This document shows, one piece after another, positions 9,012-17,093 of a stretch of 64,000 nucleotides of DNA. Position 1 is the first letter of the stretch, and each line of letters starts with the position of its first letter. The translations under genes were made by a program, and so were the position numbers. The stretch spans positions 1,521,001 to 1,585,000 of the forward strand of contig NZ_JAYMGI010000002.1 of the NCBI RefSeq assembly GCF_035825295.1, written 5' to 3'. The notes beneath the pieces were generated by a model that made no database searches, was not told the origin of the DNA, and worked only from the letters and a program-made list of their open reading frames with translations. This stretch comes from Actinacidiphila sp. DG2A-62. GTDB lineage: Bacteria; Actinomycetota; Actinomycetes; Streptomycetales; Streptomycetaceae.

Positions 9012-9039
9012 ATTAAAGAACACCTCATGCGTCTGACAA
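9012..9039 (-). promoter_or_regulatory. Candidate promoter of the streptogrisin-like protease
   Basis: On the minus strand TTGTCA (9034-9039), a 16-base spacer and TTTAAT (9012-9017) form a sigma-HrdB-like promoter about 70 bases ahead of the GTG start. The stretch is more AT-rich than its surroundings. Confidence 0.4.
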
Positions 9040-9113
9040 GTACGCAGGAGAGTATTCAGACCCCACAGGCAACACACAAGAGGGCCGCCGACACCGATAT
9101 CCGGCGCACGGCA

Positions 9114-9145
9114 GCGCCCCGGCGGCCGGGGAGCCGCCGGGGCGC
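9114..9145 (-). terminator. Hairpin downstream of the DUF1684 end
   Basis: A 13-base perfect stem (GCGCCCCGGCGGC / GCCGCCGGGGCGC) with a 6-base loop begins 18 bases past the stop codon of the monooxygenase/DUF1684 frame and separates it from the protease promoter. Confidence 0.65.
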
Positions 9146-9162
9146 GCGGAGATGAGGGTGTC

Positions 9163-9918
9163 TCAGCTGGTGAGAACGGCGCGCTCCCCCGCTTCGAGGG
9201 CGTAGGGCAGGGTGTTCCCGGGAGGAGGGAAAGGGCAGATGAACGCGTCGGCGAAGGCGCACGGCGGCAGTTGGGCGCGGTTGAGGTCCACGGTCGCCGA
9301 GCCGTCCGCGGCAGGGGCGGACACGTACAGGAAGCGGAACCGGAAGGTGGACGTGCCGCTGGTTGCGTCGGCGATGACGGCCCACAGCCGGCCGTCGTCC
9401 TCGACGGCGACGGACAGGGTGTGCTCGACGCCGGCGGCGGTGAAGGTGAGTTCGCCGCCCAGGGCGAGATCGCGCTCGCGGCCGTCGGCGTTGGGCAGTC
9501 GCACCGGGCGCGGAGCGTCGTACGCGCGGAAGGCGCCGGGCACCACCCAGCGCGCGTCGAAGGCGAAGGCGTCGATGCCGGCGAACGCCTTCCTCGCCGG
9601 GGACTGCGCGTCCCAGACACGCACCCCGAGCACGCCCTCGCGGACGATCGCGGCGACCTTGCGGCCGTCCGCGAGCAGCAGCGGGCCGCCTTCGGGAAGG
9701 AGCACGGCACGGTTGCCGTCCGAGGTCTCGTGCACGACGTTCCCGTTCTCCTCCCGCCAGCGGCCGGGGAGGTCCGGCGCCTCGCCGTCCTCAAGGTCCT
9801 CCAGCCAGTGGGTGGCGGTGAGGGCGAGCGGGCCGTCCGGAGCGGCGACGGACGCGGCGCGCCGCTCACGCCACTGCTCCCAGTCGGAAAACGCCAGGTC
9901 AGGTGCTTGTGTGGTCAT
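9163..9918 (-). other. DUF1684 segment with its own start inside the long frame
   Basis: If translated alone this gives a 251-residue DUF1684 protein beginning MTTQAPDLAFSDW, which looks like a natural start of the family. DUF1684 proteins are beta-rich, with unknown activity; conserved features visible are LTATHWLEDLEDGE, the GRKVAAIVREG strand and a C-terminal PPCAFADAFICPFPPPGN segment with the invariant NxxPYAxEAGE-like ending. GGAAGG lies 9 bases before this ATG. Listed separately because many annotations would place a gene boundary here. Confidence 0.6.
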
Positions 9919-11256
9919 GTGCTCAAGCCTTCCATACCGGTCGGGGGAGCCTGATGTGCTCCCGAAGGGTGGTGATGTCGCGGGGCCCGAGCGGGACGCC
10001 GGTCGCCCGAGGGGCGCTGACGGTGCGGAGGGGGCCGGCGGCGTCGGCGGGGGTGTTCGGGGCGGCGCCGGACGGTGGAGGCCGAGGTGTTCGCGCAGGG
10101 TGCCGCCCGGGTGGAAGGTGCGGAAGGCGCCGCGGTGCTGGAGCAGGGCCACCGTGCCGTTGACGAAGCGCTCCAGGTCGCGGCCGGGCTCGACCGGGCG
10201 GACCAGGAAACCGTCGACGGCGCCGGCCTCACGCCAGCGCACGACGAGTTCGGCGAGGTCGACGGGGCCGCCCCGGAAGAGCAGCCCACCGGCGCCGTCG
10301 TCGACCGGGCCGACCTCGACGCCGGGCTCGTGGCCGAGTTCGCCGTGGCCGAAGTCGATGGCGAGGTCGGCGAAGACCAGCAGCCGGTCGGGGTCGCGGC
10401 CGGCCTGGGCGGCCAGTGCGCGCAGACTCGCGCCGGTCTCGGCGGCCTGTTCCGGGCGGGCGGCGCGGACGAAGGCGATGTCGGCGTGGCGAGCCGCGAG
10501 AGCGGGGCCCGGTCCCGGCTGCCCGGCGTCCACGGCGATCACCGGCCGCGGCCGCGCGGCACGCGCGTCCCCCGACGGCGCGCAGGTGTCCCAGGCGTCC
10601 ACCACGGCGTCGACCACCGCGGCCACCGCGTCGTCCGCCGCGCCGGCCGACCCGGCGTCGGTACCGGTGCCGATGGTGGCGGACGGGGCCTGCGCCCGTG
10701 CCGCGGAGGGTCGGGGGACGGGCGGGAGTGCGACGGCCCAGCCCGCACGGCCCTCGGAGAGCCGGTCGAGGGTGGCCAGGGCGTCGGCGAGGGCGACGCC
10801 GGCCGGGTCCGGGGCGAGCAGCGGGAGGACGCCTATGCGGTCGGTGGCCGGAGCGATACGCGTGGGCAGCGCGAGCGCGTCGGGGGCGGACTCGGCGGCG
10901 CACCGCAGGACGACGAAGTCGAGGCCGCCGCTCTCGGCCAGGCGGACCAGATCGGCACAGCGCTCGACGGCGAGCGGGCCGCGTGCGTCGATGAGTGCTG
11001 CGAGGTGCAGCGCGCCGGTCGGCCGGTGGGCGCGCGGGGCGGCCTGCGGCCTTGCGGACGGCGTCCGCCCGGCCACCGGCCCGCGCGGTCCGGGCACCCG
11101 TACCCCCGCGACGACCCCGGCGCCCGCCCCGGCCGCGGGCACCGGCGCGGCACCCGAGCCAGGGCCCGCCCCGGGCAGCGCGGACGACCCGACGGGGACG
11201 GGTGGGGAGTCGGAGACGAGGTGCGGCGCGGGGGAAGGTGACGGGTCGGCAGGCAT
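9163..11256 (-). CDS. Luciferase-like flavin monooxygenase joined in frame to DUF1684
   Basis: One uninterrupted 697-residue frame. Residues about 80-400 are a bacterial luciferase-like (LLM/NtaA-SnaA type) flavin-dependent monooxygenase: GALHLAALIDARG, the LAESGGLDFVVLRC strand, and a C-terminus FHPGGTLREHLGL that normally ends such proteins within a few residues. Here it runs through a Pro/Ser-rich linker into a complete DUF1684 domain (about 447-697). The LLM part carries Ala/Pro-rich inserts and a Pro/Gly-rich extension of about 75 residues at its start. The DUF1684 part has its own ATG at 9918 with GGAAGG 9 bases upstream, so it may also be, or only be, made separately. ATG at 11256 follows GGAGC. 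A true fusion, loss of a stop codon, or two overlapping genes are all possible. Confidence 0.65.
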   Translation of the reverse strand: MPADPSPSPAPHLVSDSPPVPVGSSALPGAGPGSGAAPVPAAGAGAGVVAGVRVPGPRGPVAGRTPSARPQAAPRAHRPTGALHLAALIDARGPLAVERCADLVRLAESGGLDFVVLRCAAESAPDALALPTRIAPATDRIGVLPLLAPDPAGVALADALATLDRLSEGRAGWAVALPPVPRPSAARAQAPSATIGTGTDAGSAGAADDAVAAVVDAVVDAWDTCAPSGDARAARPRPVIAVDAGQPGPGPALAARHADIAFVRAARPEQAAETGASLRALAAQAGRDPDRLLVFADLAIDFGHGELGHEPGVEVGPVDDGAGGLLFRGGPVDLAELVVRWREAGAVDGFLVRPVEPGRDLERFVNGTVALLQHRGAFRTFHPGGTLREHLGLHRPAPPRTPPPTPPAPSAPSAPLGRPASRSGPATSPPFGSTSGSPDRYGRLEHMTTQAPDLAFSDWEQWRERRAASVAAPDGPLALTATHWLEDLEDGEAPDLPGRWREENGNVVHETSDGNRAVLLPEGGPLLLADGRKVAAIVREGVLGVRVWDAQSPARKAFAGIDAFAFDARWVVPGAFRAYDAPRPVRLPNADGRERDLALGGELTFTAAGVEHTLSVAVEDDGRLWAVIADATSGTSTFRFRFLYVSAPAADGSATVDLNRAQLPPCAFADAFICPFPPPGNTLPYALEAGERAVLTS

Positions 11257-11364
11257 GCGGGGCTCCAGACGCGTGTGCTGGACACGCGGAGACGGAAGGC
11301 AGGACGGATGCCGCCTTCACCGCACAGCCGCCGCGTCCCTCAACGCGGCTCGCCCCGCAAGGGG

Positions 11365-11405
11365 CTTGACATGAGGCTAAGCCGAGCGTGTCGCCGGATG
11401 TCAAG
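11365..11405 (-). promoter_or_regulatory. Inverted repeat overlapping the promoter of the monooxygenase gene
   Basis: CTTGACAT (11365-11372) and ATGTCAAG (11398-11405) form a perfect 8-base inverted repeat with a 25-base gap. The right arm supplies a leftward -35, TTGACA (11399-11404), with -10 TAGCCT (11374-11379). The transcript would have a leader of about 110 bases containing two hairpins (stems 11330-11336/11343-11349 and 11352-11356/11361-11365). A regulator binding both arms is a plausible reading. Confidence 0.45.
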
Positions 11406-11440
11406 CGTGTCCGACAGGTGGACGGCGAGGCCGGGCGCGG

Positions 11441-11470
11441 TTGACGGGGTGGCGGCGCTGCTGCTGGACT
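11441..11470 (+). promoter_or_regulatory. Promoter of the orphan leader peptide
   Basis: TTGACG (11441-11446), an 18-base spacer and TGGACT (11465-11470) end 6 bases before the ATG of the leader peptide, predicting a leaderless rightward transcript. Confidence 0.45.
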
Positions 11471-11476
11471 GAGGTC

Positions 11477-11554
11477 ATGCGCAGTTGTCGGCTGGTCATC
11501 CGCGGCCACATCGACTTCGGTCGGGTGTGGTCGGCATCGTGTTGTCACCGCTGA
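11477..11554 (+). CDS. Orphan cysteine-type leader peptide (25 aa)
   Basis: The peptide has the hallmark of actinobacterial cysteine-responsive leader peptides: a basic/HID segment (RGHIDFGRV), then WSASCCHR and the stop. In known cases such peptides precede sulfur-assimilation or flavin monooxygenase genes and their Cys codons near the end sense charged tRNA-Cys. Here the only flavin monooxygenase is on the opposite strand, and no gene follows on the plus strand before the 3' end of the convergent DUF5685 gene. It may be the relic of a rearranged regulatory unit or may drive a non-coding or antisense transcript. Confidence 0.7.
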   Translation: MRSCRLVIRGHIDFGRVWSASCCHR

Positions 11555-11861
11555 CCAGGCGCTGACTCCGCCCCGGGCCCGCATCGCGGCGCACCGCCGG
11601 CGCCATCGCCACCGACCGGCCTCCAGGGCCCCGGCGCACGCGCCCCGCAGACGCCGCGTCCGCCCGCCCCGCCGGTCGGCCTCCCCCGCACGACCGCCTC
11701 AACGCGCTCGCCACACCGGCCCCGGCCGGACCTCCCTCAGCTCATGCGTCCCGTTCACACGTCCGCGCACCGCCCACCACCGGCGCATCCCCGCACCCCT
11801 GTACAGCTCACCGGCCCACCGGCCCACCGGCTCACCCACAGACCACCGCATCAGCGCATGC
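11555..11861. other. Gap between leader peptide and DUF5685 gene
   Basis: About 300 bases with no credible gene on either strand. It is very C-rich on the plus strand and contains small palindromes such as CCGGCCCCGGCCGG near 11713-11726. It would be transcribed from the leader-peptide promoter unless attenuation stops the RNA. Confidence 0.5.
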
Positions 11862-13166
11862 TCAGCAGTCACACCCACAGTCGCAGCAATCACATCCGTC
11901 GCAGCAGTCGCAGTCACAGCACTGGCAGCAGTCGCAGCAGTCCCCGCAGTCATCGCACTTGTTGCACCATGCCTCGCGGCGCCGGCCGCTCCAGGCGTCG
12001 TCGTGCTCGGTGCAGCACACCCGGCAGGTGCAGCACAGGCCTGTGTAGACGAGGCAGCCGGCGATCAGGCCGCGCCGGCGCGGCGGCTCGGGCGGCGGCG
12101 GGAAGCCGCCGGGACCTGCGGGGTCGCCCGGCGCGTACGGGTTCTGCCCCGGCCCCGGCGCGTAGGGACTCCCGCCGGGCCCGGGCCCGTACGGGCTGCC
12201 GCCGTAGGGGCCTGCCGCGAGCACACCCGCGTCAGCCGCGTCAGCCGCCGCCTGCGCACGGTCGCCGCCCCCGGCCCCGCTCTCGTGTTCCGTGTGGCCG
12301 CAGCTCGTCGTGCCGAAGGCCCGGTCGACCGACCGGGCGAGCTCGTGGACCAGCAGTTCGTGGCTGAGCCGGCCCGCGGCGGAGTCGGCGAACTCCACGT
12401 CGCGCAGCGCCAGCCGGATGCCGTGCCGCGCGTCGTCGCACAGCCGCCGCGCCTCGGCCAGGTCGGTGCCGGTCGCGGTGAGCGGGTTCCAGGCGCCGGT
12501 CCTGGCGTCCTCGTCGAGGTCCTCGACCGCGTCGAGCAGGTGGGCGAGCCGGCCGAAGAGCCTGGCCTCTTCCAGCGCGGCCCGGTTGCCGGGGCGCCCC
12601 GCGAGCACGGCGGTGTGCGCGAAGGCCGCGGCGGTCGCGGTCTCGGTGGGTTCGGTGACCGCGAGCACCGGGGTCCCGGGCCCGGCGGCGGCCTCGACCG
12701 CGCCCTGCCGGCCGACCGCGTCGACCAGCACCGCCGTGTCGAAGCCGAGGTCGCCGCCGGTGCGGGCGCCGGCCCGGTCCCAGCGGCGGGCGACCGTGCG
12801 CGCGGCGGCGGCGACCGGGCGGCGCGCGAAGGCGCCGTCGGCGTCCTCCACGTGGTCGCGGACCTTGGCCGAGGCGAGCACCAGGGAGACGGCCGCGGCC
12901 AGTCGCGCCCCCTCGCCCTTGGCGACCGGAGCGGTCCGCATGCCCCGCAGCGGGCAGGGTCCCGCGGTGCGCCGTAGGTCCGCCGTGGCCGTGGACTGCG
13001 CCTCGACCAGCACGGAGATGATCAGACCGTCGTAGTTGGTCGCGACCCGCGCGAACTGCCCGTGCCCGTCGCGCAGCGCGAGGCACAGCCCGCACAGATG
13101 GGCGACCCAGGAGGCCGCCATGCCCTCCGACATCCGGTGCCGGCACGGTCTGATGATCCCGAACAT
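11862..13166 (-). CDS. DUF5685 family protein with cysteine-rich C-terminal tail
   Basis: A 434-residue protein. The N-terminus has the family pattern (CRHRMSEG near 8-15, then HLCGLCLALRDGHGQ), with paired Cys suited to metal binding. The middle is helical and Ala/Arg-rich. A Pro/Gly/Tyr linker (repeats of SPYGPGPGG and NPYAPGDP type, about 310-360) leads to a tail of about 68 residues with 24 cysteines, mainly as CC or CDC units alternating with Asp, at the very C-terminus. Nothing identifies an enzyme activity. The tail resembles a metal-binding or heavily disulfide-linked module. GGGAG lies 7 bases before the ATG. A promoter with a downstream palindromic operator (13196-13236) precedes it, suggesting repression. 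Confidence 0.85.
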   Translation of the reverse strand: MFGIIRPCRHRMSEGMAASWVAHLCGLCLALRDGHGQFARVATNYDGLIISVLVEAQSTATADLRRTAGPCPLRGMRTAPVAKGEGARLAAAVSLVLASAKVRDHVEDADGAFARRPVAAAARTVARRWDRAGARTGGDLGFDTAVLVDAVGRQGAVEAAAGPGTPVLAVTEPTETATAAAFAHTAVLAGRPGNRAALEEARLFGRLAHLLDAVEDLDEDARTGAWNPLTATGTDLAEARRLCDDARHGIRLALRDVEFADSAAGRLSHELLVHELARSVDRAFGTTSCGHTEHESGAGGGDRAQAAADAADAGVLAAGPYGGSPYGPGPGGSPYAPGPGQNPYAPGDPAGPGGFPPPPEPPRRRGLIAGCLVYTGLCCTCRVCCTEHDDAWSGRRREAWCNKCDDCGDCCDCCQCCDCDCCDGCDCCDCGCDC

Positions 13167-13195
13167 GAGCCGCTCCCCCGTTGAACTCGGCTTTT

Positions 13196-13236
13196 TGACC
13201 GGCGGTCATGTTATCGGGCCGGGTACACGGGGCAAG
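13196..13236 (-). promoter_or_regulatory. Promoter and TetR-like operator of the DUF5685 gene
   Basis: A leftward promoter TTGCCC (13230-13235), 16-base spacer, TAACAT (13208-13213) is followed directly by the palindrome TGACCGgCGGTCA (13196-13208), which would overlap the transcription start. The arrangement is typical of repression by a TetR-like dimer; no such regulator is encoded beside it. Confidence 0.5.
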
Positions 13237-13458
13237 GTACGGCCGTACGGCCCTGTGAATCACCCGGAAGTGGAGAGCGTTCCCATCCGACCGTCACCGT
13301 GCTTACCCCTGCCGCGGCTTGACGGTGCGCCACTATCGTGTGTGCCAGTACCGTCACAAGTCGCCTGCTTGGCGGCAATCCGCTTGGCACATCATCCACA
13401 TCATGGACGACCATAGGTATTGCGGACGGTACGACCGCGTGTGAGAGAGGAGGCGTCC

Positions 13459-13905
13459 ATGGGTTCGGTTCGACGGGCGAGTGCCTGGCTGGGCCTCGTC
13501 GACGACAACGGCGGCGAGGGTTACTACGACGAGGAGTACGCCGACTACGGCGAGGGTGGCCCGGAGCGTGCCGACACGTGGGTGACCGACCCTCGGGTCC
13601 GGATCGCCACGGAGTCGGCGCACGAGCAGGGGCGCCGGATCGCCACGGTGACGCCCGACGGCTTCCGGGACGCACGCGGCATCGGTGAGCTGTTCCGCGA
13701 CGGTGTGCCGGTGATCGTCAACCTCACCGCCATGGAGCCGGCCGACGCCAAGCGCGTGGTCGACTTCGCGGCCGGTCTCACCTTCGGCCTACGCGGCTCG
13801 ATCGAGCGCGTGGCCAACCGGGTGTTCCTGCTCACGCCGGCGGACTACTCGGTGATGAGCGGCGAGGCCCGCCGCGGCGGCGACCGCTTCTTCAACCAGA
13901 GCTGA
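13459..13905 (+). CDS. sepF: SepF-like cell division protein (SepF paralogue)
   Basis: A 148-residue SepF-family protein. The N-terminal amphipathic [16 protein letters not shown] would bind membrane; an acidic Tyr/Gly linker follows; the SepF core (about 55-140) carries [23 protein letters not shown] and [25 protein letters not shown], the strands and helix that pack on FtsZ's C-terminus. The gene is outside a dcw cluster and lies near dnaE2, which, from memory of S. coelicolor gene order, suggests the SepF-like paralogue SflA rather than the main SepF. GAGGAGG sits 6 bases before the ATG; an in-frame ATG upstream lacks this. It ends 9 bases from the convergent dehydrogenase gene. Confidence 0.88.
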   Translation: MGSVRRASAWLGLVDDNGGEGYYDEEYADYGEGGPERADTWVTDPRVRIATESAHEQGRRIATVTPDGFRDARGIGELFRDGVPVIVNLTAMEPADAKRVVDFAAGLTFGLRGSIERVANRVFLLTPADYSVMSGEARRGGDRFFNQS

Positions 13906-13914
13906 CCGAGGCGC

Positions 13915-15090
13915 TCACCGGAACGCGTCGATTCCGGTGAGTGCCTTGCCCAGTACCAGTTGGTGCATCTCCACCGTGCCCTCGTAGGTGAGCACGGACT
14001 CCAGGTTGGTCGCGTGCCGCATCACGGGGTATTCCAGCGAGATCCCGTTGGCGCCCAGGATCGTGCGGGCCGTGCGGCAGATCTCGATCGCCTCGCGCAC
14101 ATTGTTGAGCTTGCCGAAGCTGACCTGCTCCGGCCGCAGGCTCCCGGCGTCCATCCGCCGCCCCAGATGGTGGGCGAGCAGGATCCCCTTGTGCAGTTCG
14201 AGCGCCATGTCGGCGAGTTTGGCCTGGGTGAGCTGGAAGCCGCCGATGGGCCGGCCGAACTGCTCGCGCCCCTTCGCGTACTCCAGCGCCGCCTCGAAGC
14301 AGGCGCGCGCGGCACCCATCGCGCCCCACACGATGCCGTAGCGGGCGTGGTTGAGGCAGCTCAGCGGGCCGCGCAGGCCGCTGACCCCGGGCAGCACCGC
14401 GTCGGCGGGCAGCCGTACCCCGTCCAGCACCAGCTCGCTGGTGACCGAGGCGCGCAGGCTCCACTTGTGGTGGATCTCCGGCGCGGAGAAACCGGGGGTG
14501 TCGGTCGGCACGACGAAGCCGCGCACACCGTCGTCGGTCCGCGCCCAGACCACCGCCACGCCCGCGACCGACCCGTTGGTGATCCACATCTTGCGGCCGT
14601 CGAGCACCCAGTCGGAACCGTCGCGCCGGGCCCGGGTGCGCATGCCGGCCGGGTCGGAGCCGTGGTCGGGCTCGGTGAGGCCGAAGCAGCCGATCACCTC
14701 GCCCTTGGCCATCTCCGGCAGCCACCGCTCGCGCTGCTCCGGGGAGCCGTAGCGGTGGATGGCGTACATCGCCAGCGAGCCCTGCACCGAGACCAGGGAG
14801 CGGATGCCGGAGTCCGCGGCCTCCAGCTCCAGACAGGCCAGCCCGTACTGCACCGCGCTCGCGCCCGCGCAGCCGTAGCCGGTCAGCGGCATGCCGAGGG
14901 CGCCGATCGCGCCCAGCTCGCGGGCGAGTTCGCGGATCACCGGCAGCCGCCCGGACTCGTACCATCCGGCGACCTCCGGCAGCACCCGGTCGCGGGCCCA
15001 GCGCCGCACGGTGTCGCGGATCGCGAGGTCCTCGGGGCCGAGCAGGTCGTCCAGGCCCAGCGGGTCGTACGGGTCGAAGACAGCAGTCAT
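13915..15090 (-). CDS. Acyl-CoA dehydrogenase, glutaryl-CoA dehydrogenase type
   Basis: A 391-residue FAD enzyme. The N-terminal helical domain begins DPLGLDDLLGPEDLAIRDT; the middle beta domain has CFGLTEPDHGSDPAGM and WVLDGRKMWITNG, the acyl-CoA dehydrogenase signatures; the C-terminal helical domain ends TYEGTVEMHQLVLGKALTGIDAF. The catalytic base is Glu370 in YEGT, as in glutaryl-CoA dehydrogenases. These enzymes oxidise and decarboxylate glutaryl-CoA from lysine and tryptophan breakdown. GGAGG lies 11 bases before the ATG. It is downstream of the transporter gene on the same strand with a 65-base gap. Confidence 0.9.
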   Translation of the reverse strand: MTAVFDPYDPLGLDDLLGPEDLAIRDTVRRWARDRVLPEVAGWYESGRLPVIRELARELGAIGALGMPLTGYGCAGASAVQYGLACLELEAADSGIRSLVSVQGSLAMYAIHRYGSPEQRERWLPEMAKGEVIGCFGLTEPDHGSDPAGMRTRARRDGSDWVLDGRKMWITNGSVAGVAVVWARTDDGVRGFVVPTDTPGFSAPEIHHKWSLRASVTSELVLDGVRLPADAVLPGVSGLRGPLSCLNHARYGIVWGAMGAARACFEAALEYAKGREQFGRPIGGFQLTQAKLADMALELHKGILLAHHLGRRMDAGSLRPEQVSFGKLNNVREAIEICRTARTILGANGISLEYPVMRHATNLESVLTYEGTVEMHQLVLGKALTGIDAFR

Positions 15091-15155
15091 GGCAGGGCGG
15101 ACCTCCGGCCCGAAAACTAGCGGTGATAATCGGCGGTTCGCGCCGACGTTACGGC

Positions 15156-16757
15156 TCAGTCTCCCGCGCGTCCAGAGCGTACGGCGACCGTGGCCGTCCG
15201 GTGGCGCGCCGGGTCCGAGGCGGGGCGGACGGTCTGCGCCGCGGCCTTGGCCACGGCTCCCGCGCCGGCCGCCTCGCACTCCATCACCCGCGGCAGCCGC
15301 AGCGCCGCGCACGCGCCGCCGACCAGTAGGGCCGCGCTGACCAGCAGCGTCACATGCATGCCTTGCACGAACGAGTGACGTGCGGCGTGCCGCAGCGCGC
15401 TGCCGGGGGCGCCGCCGAGCCGCTCGGCGATGTCGTACGCCTCGCCGAGCGAGCGCCCGGCCGCGGCGGAGTCGCGGGGGCTGATCCCGGTGGCGTGCGG
15501 CGCATAGGCGGCGTTCATCACACTGCCGAGCAGCGCTATGCCCATCCCCGCGCCGAGTTGGTACGAGGTCTCGCCGATCGCCGCCGCGCCGCCCGCCCGG
15601 TGCGCGGGCGTCTCGTTGAGCATCGTCTCGTACGCGCCGAACAGCGTGGTCTCCAGGCCGAAGCCGAGCAGCACGAAGGCGGTGGTGAGCAGCCAGGGCC
15701 GGTCGTGCTGGCCCATCGCGGTCAGGCCGAGCACGGCGAGCGCGGTGAGCGTGAAGCCGGCCGCGACCATCCGGCGCGGGCCCAGCCGCAGCAGCATCCG
15801 GGAGCCGGCCAGGCCCGCCGCCATCGCCGCGAAGGTCAGCGGCAGCAGCCGCAGCCCGGTCCGCAAGGGGCTCAGGCCGAGCACCAGTTGCAGGTACTGC
15901 ACGGCGATCAGCTCCAGGCCGACCAGCGCCAGCATGGCCAGCACGATGCACCCGACGGCGGCGGAGAAGGCCGCGTTGCCGAACATCCGCACATCGATCA
16001 GCGGGTGCGCGCGGCGGCGCTGGCGGCGCACGAAGAACACCAGCAGGGCCGCGCCGGCCAGCAGCGGCAGCCAGACCGAGCCGGCCGCGGGCGGTGTGCC
16101 GCCGCCCAGCCGCTTGATCCCGAAGACGCAGCCGAGCACGCCGAGGGCCGCGGCGGCGGCGCCCGGCAGGTCCCAGGGGCCTTCGGCGTCGCTGCGGGAT
16201 TCCGGCAGCAGCGGCCAGGCCGGCAGCAGCACGGCCATCAGCGGCAGGTTGACCAGGAAGACCGAGCCCCACCAGAAGTGTTCGACGAGGAAGCCGCCGA
16301 GCACCGGGCCGACCGCGGCGCCGACCGCGGCCACCGCGCTCCACAGGCCGATCGCCATCGCCCGCTCCCGCCGGTCGGGGAAGTCCTGGCGCAGGATGGA
16401 GAGCGTGGCCGGCATGATCATCGCACCGCCGGCGCCGAGCAGCGCGCGGGCGCCGATCAGCACGTGCGCGTCGGGCGCGAAGGCGGCGAGCGCGGAGGCC
16501 GCGCCGAACAGCGCGTAGCCCGTCAGCAGGACGCGGCGGCGGCCGATCCGGTCGCCGAGGGTGCCGAACAGGATCAGCAGCGAGGCGGCGACCAGCGGAT
16601 ACGCGTCGACGATCCACAGCAGTTGCTGGTCCCCGGGGCGGAGGTCCTCGGTGAGCGCGGGGACCGCCACGTGCAGCACCGTCGCGTCCAGCGCGACGAT
16701 CAGCAAGCTCAGGCAGAGCACCGTGAGCACGGTCCATCGGCTGACCGGCCGCCTCAT
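15156..16757 (-). CDS. MFS transporter, DHA2 (QacA/EmrB-like) family
   Basis: A 533-residue membrane protein with about 14 hydrophobic segments. Motif A is GTLGDRIGRRRVLL between TM2 and TM3; the antiporter motif C is AAVGPVLGGF in TM5; the acidic residue in TM1 (IVALDATVLHVAVPAL) is typical of the family. Such proteins expel cationic or amphipathic drugs by proton antiport. GGAGG lies 7 bases before the chosen ATG (MRRPVSRW); an ATG 6 bases earlier is too close to it. The divergent neighbour is a PAP2 phosphatase; no TetR regulator is present in the window beside it. Confidence 0.9.
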   Translation of the reverse strand: MRRPVSRWTVLTVLCLSLLIVALDATVLHVAVPALTEDLRPGDQQLLWIVDAYPLVAASLLILFGTLGDRIGRRRVLLTGYALFGAASALAAFAPDAHVLIGARALLGAGGAMIMPATLSILRQDFPDRRERAMAIGLWSAVAAVGAAVGPVLGGFLVEHFWWGSVFLVNLPLMAVLLPAWPLLPESRSDAEGPWDLPGAAAAALGVLGCVFGIKRLGGGTPPAAGSVWLPLLAGAALLVFFVRRQRRRAHPLIDVRMFGNAAFSAAVGCIVLAMLALVGLELIAVQYLQLVLGLSPLRTGLRLLPLTFAAMAAGLAGSRMLLRLGPRRMVAAGFTLTALAVLGLTAMGQHDRPWLLTTAFVLLGFGLETTLFGAYETMLNETPAHRAGGAAAIGETSYQLGAGMGIALLGSVMNAAYAPHATGISPRDSAAAGRSLGEAYDIAERLGGAPGSALRHAARHSFVQGMHVTLLVSAALLVGGACAALRLPRVMECEAAGAGAVAKAAAQTVRPASDPARHRTATVAVRSGRAGD

Positions 16758-17093
16758 AGGCATACCTCCACGAACGACTGCGCGACAGCGTACGGCAGTA
16801 CGGCGGCGCGACCGCCGGATCGTGGCCCCTCTCACTGCGGCCGGGCGCGCCGTCCCGTCGCGGCCGGCTCCCCGCGGGCCAGGGAAACCGCGAAGAAAGT
16901 CGAGGGAAATAAGCGATAAATAAGAAGACGACGATGTGAGTATCAACACCCGAACATAAACTCCATGGAGCCTTCGTATTCACGCCAAACCGCAGGTGCC
17001 AATGGGTTGGTGAGACGCACTCCACATCACATCGTCATTACAAAGCGGCCCGTTCAGGCGATCTGCGCCGTCACACGCTGTAACGTCGACTGA
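16758..17093. other. Divergent intergenic region, AT-rich for this genome
   Basis: No gene is seen. A stretch near 16890-16960 is clearly less GC-rich than the surroundings and includes the palindrome CTCCATGGAG (16961-16970). A rightward -10, TAACGT (17081-17086), lies 7 bases before the PAP2 start codon. The leftward promoter of the transporter gene must also lie here but no convincing -35/-10 pair was picked. Confidence 0.5.

Noticed and set aside
11370..11372. A ten-codon minus-strand frame (MSSPLRGEPR) as a leader peptide for the monooxygenase gene
   Set aside because: Its ATG lies upstream of or at the predicted transcription start and it has no Cys or HID motif.
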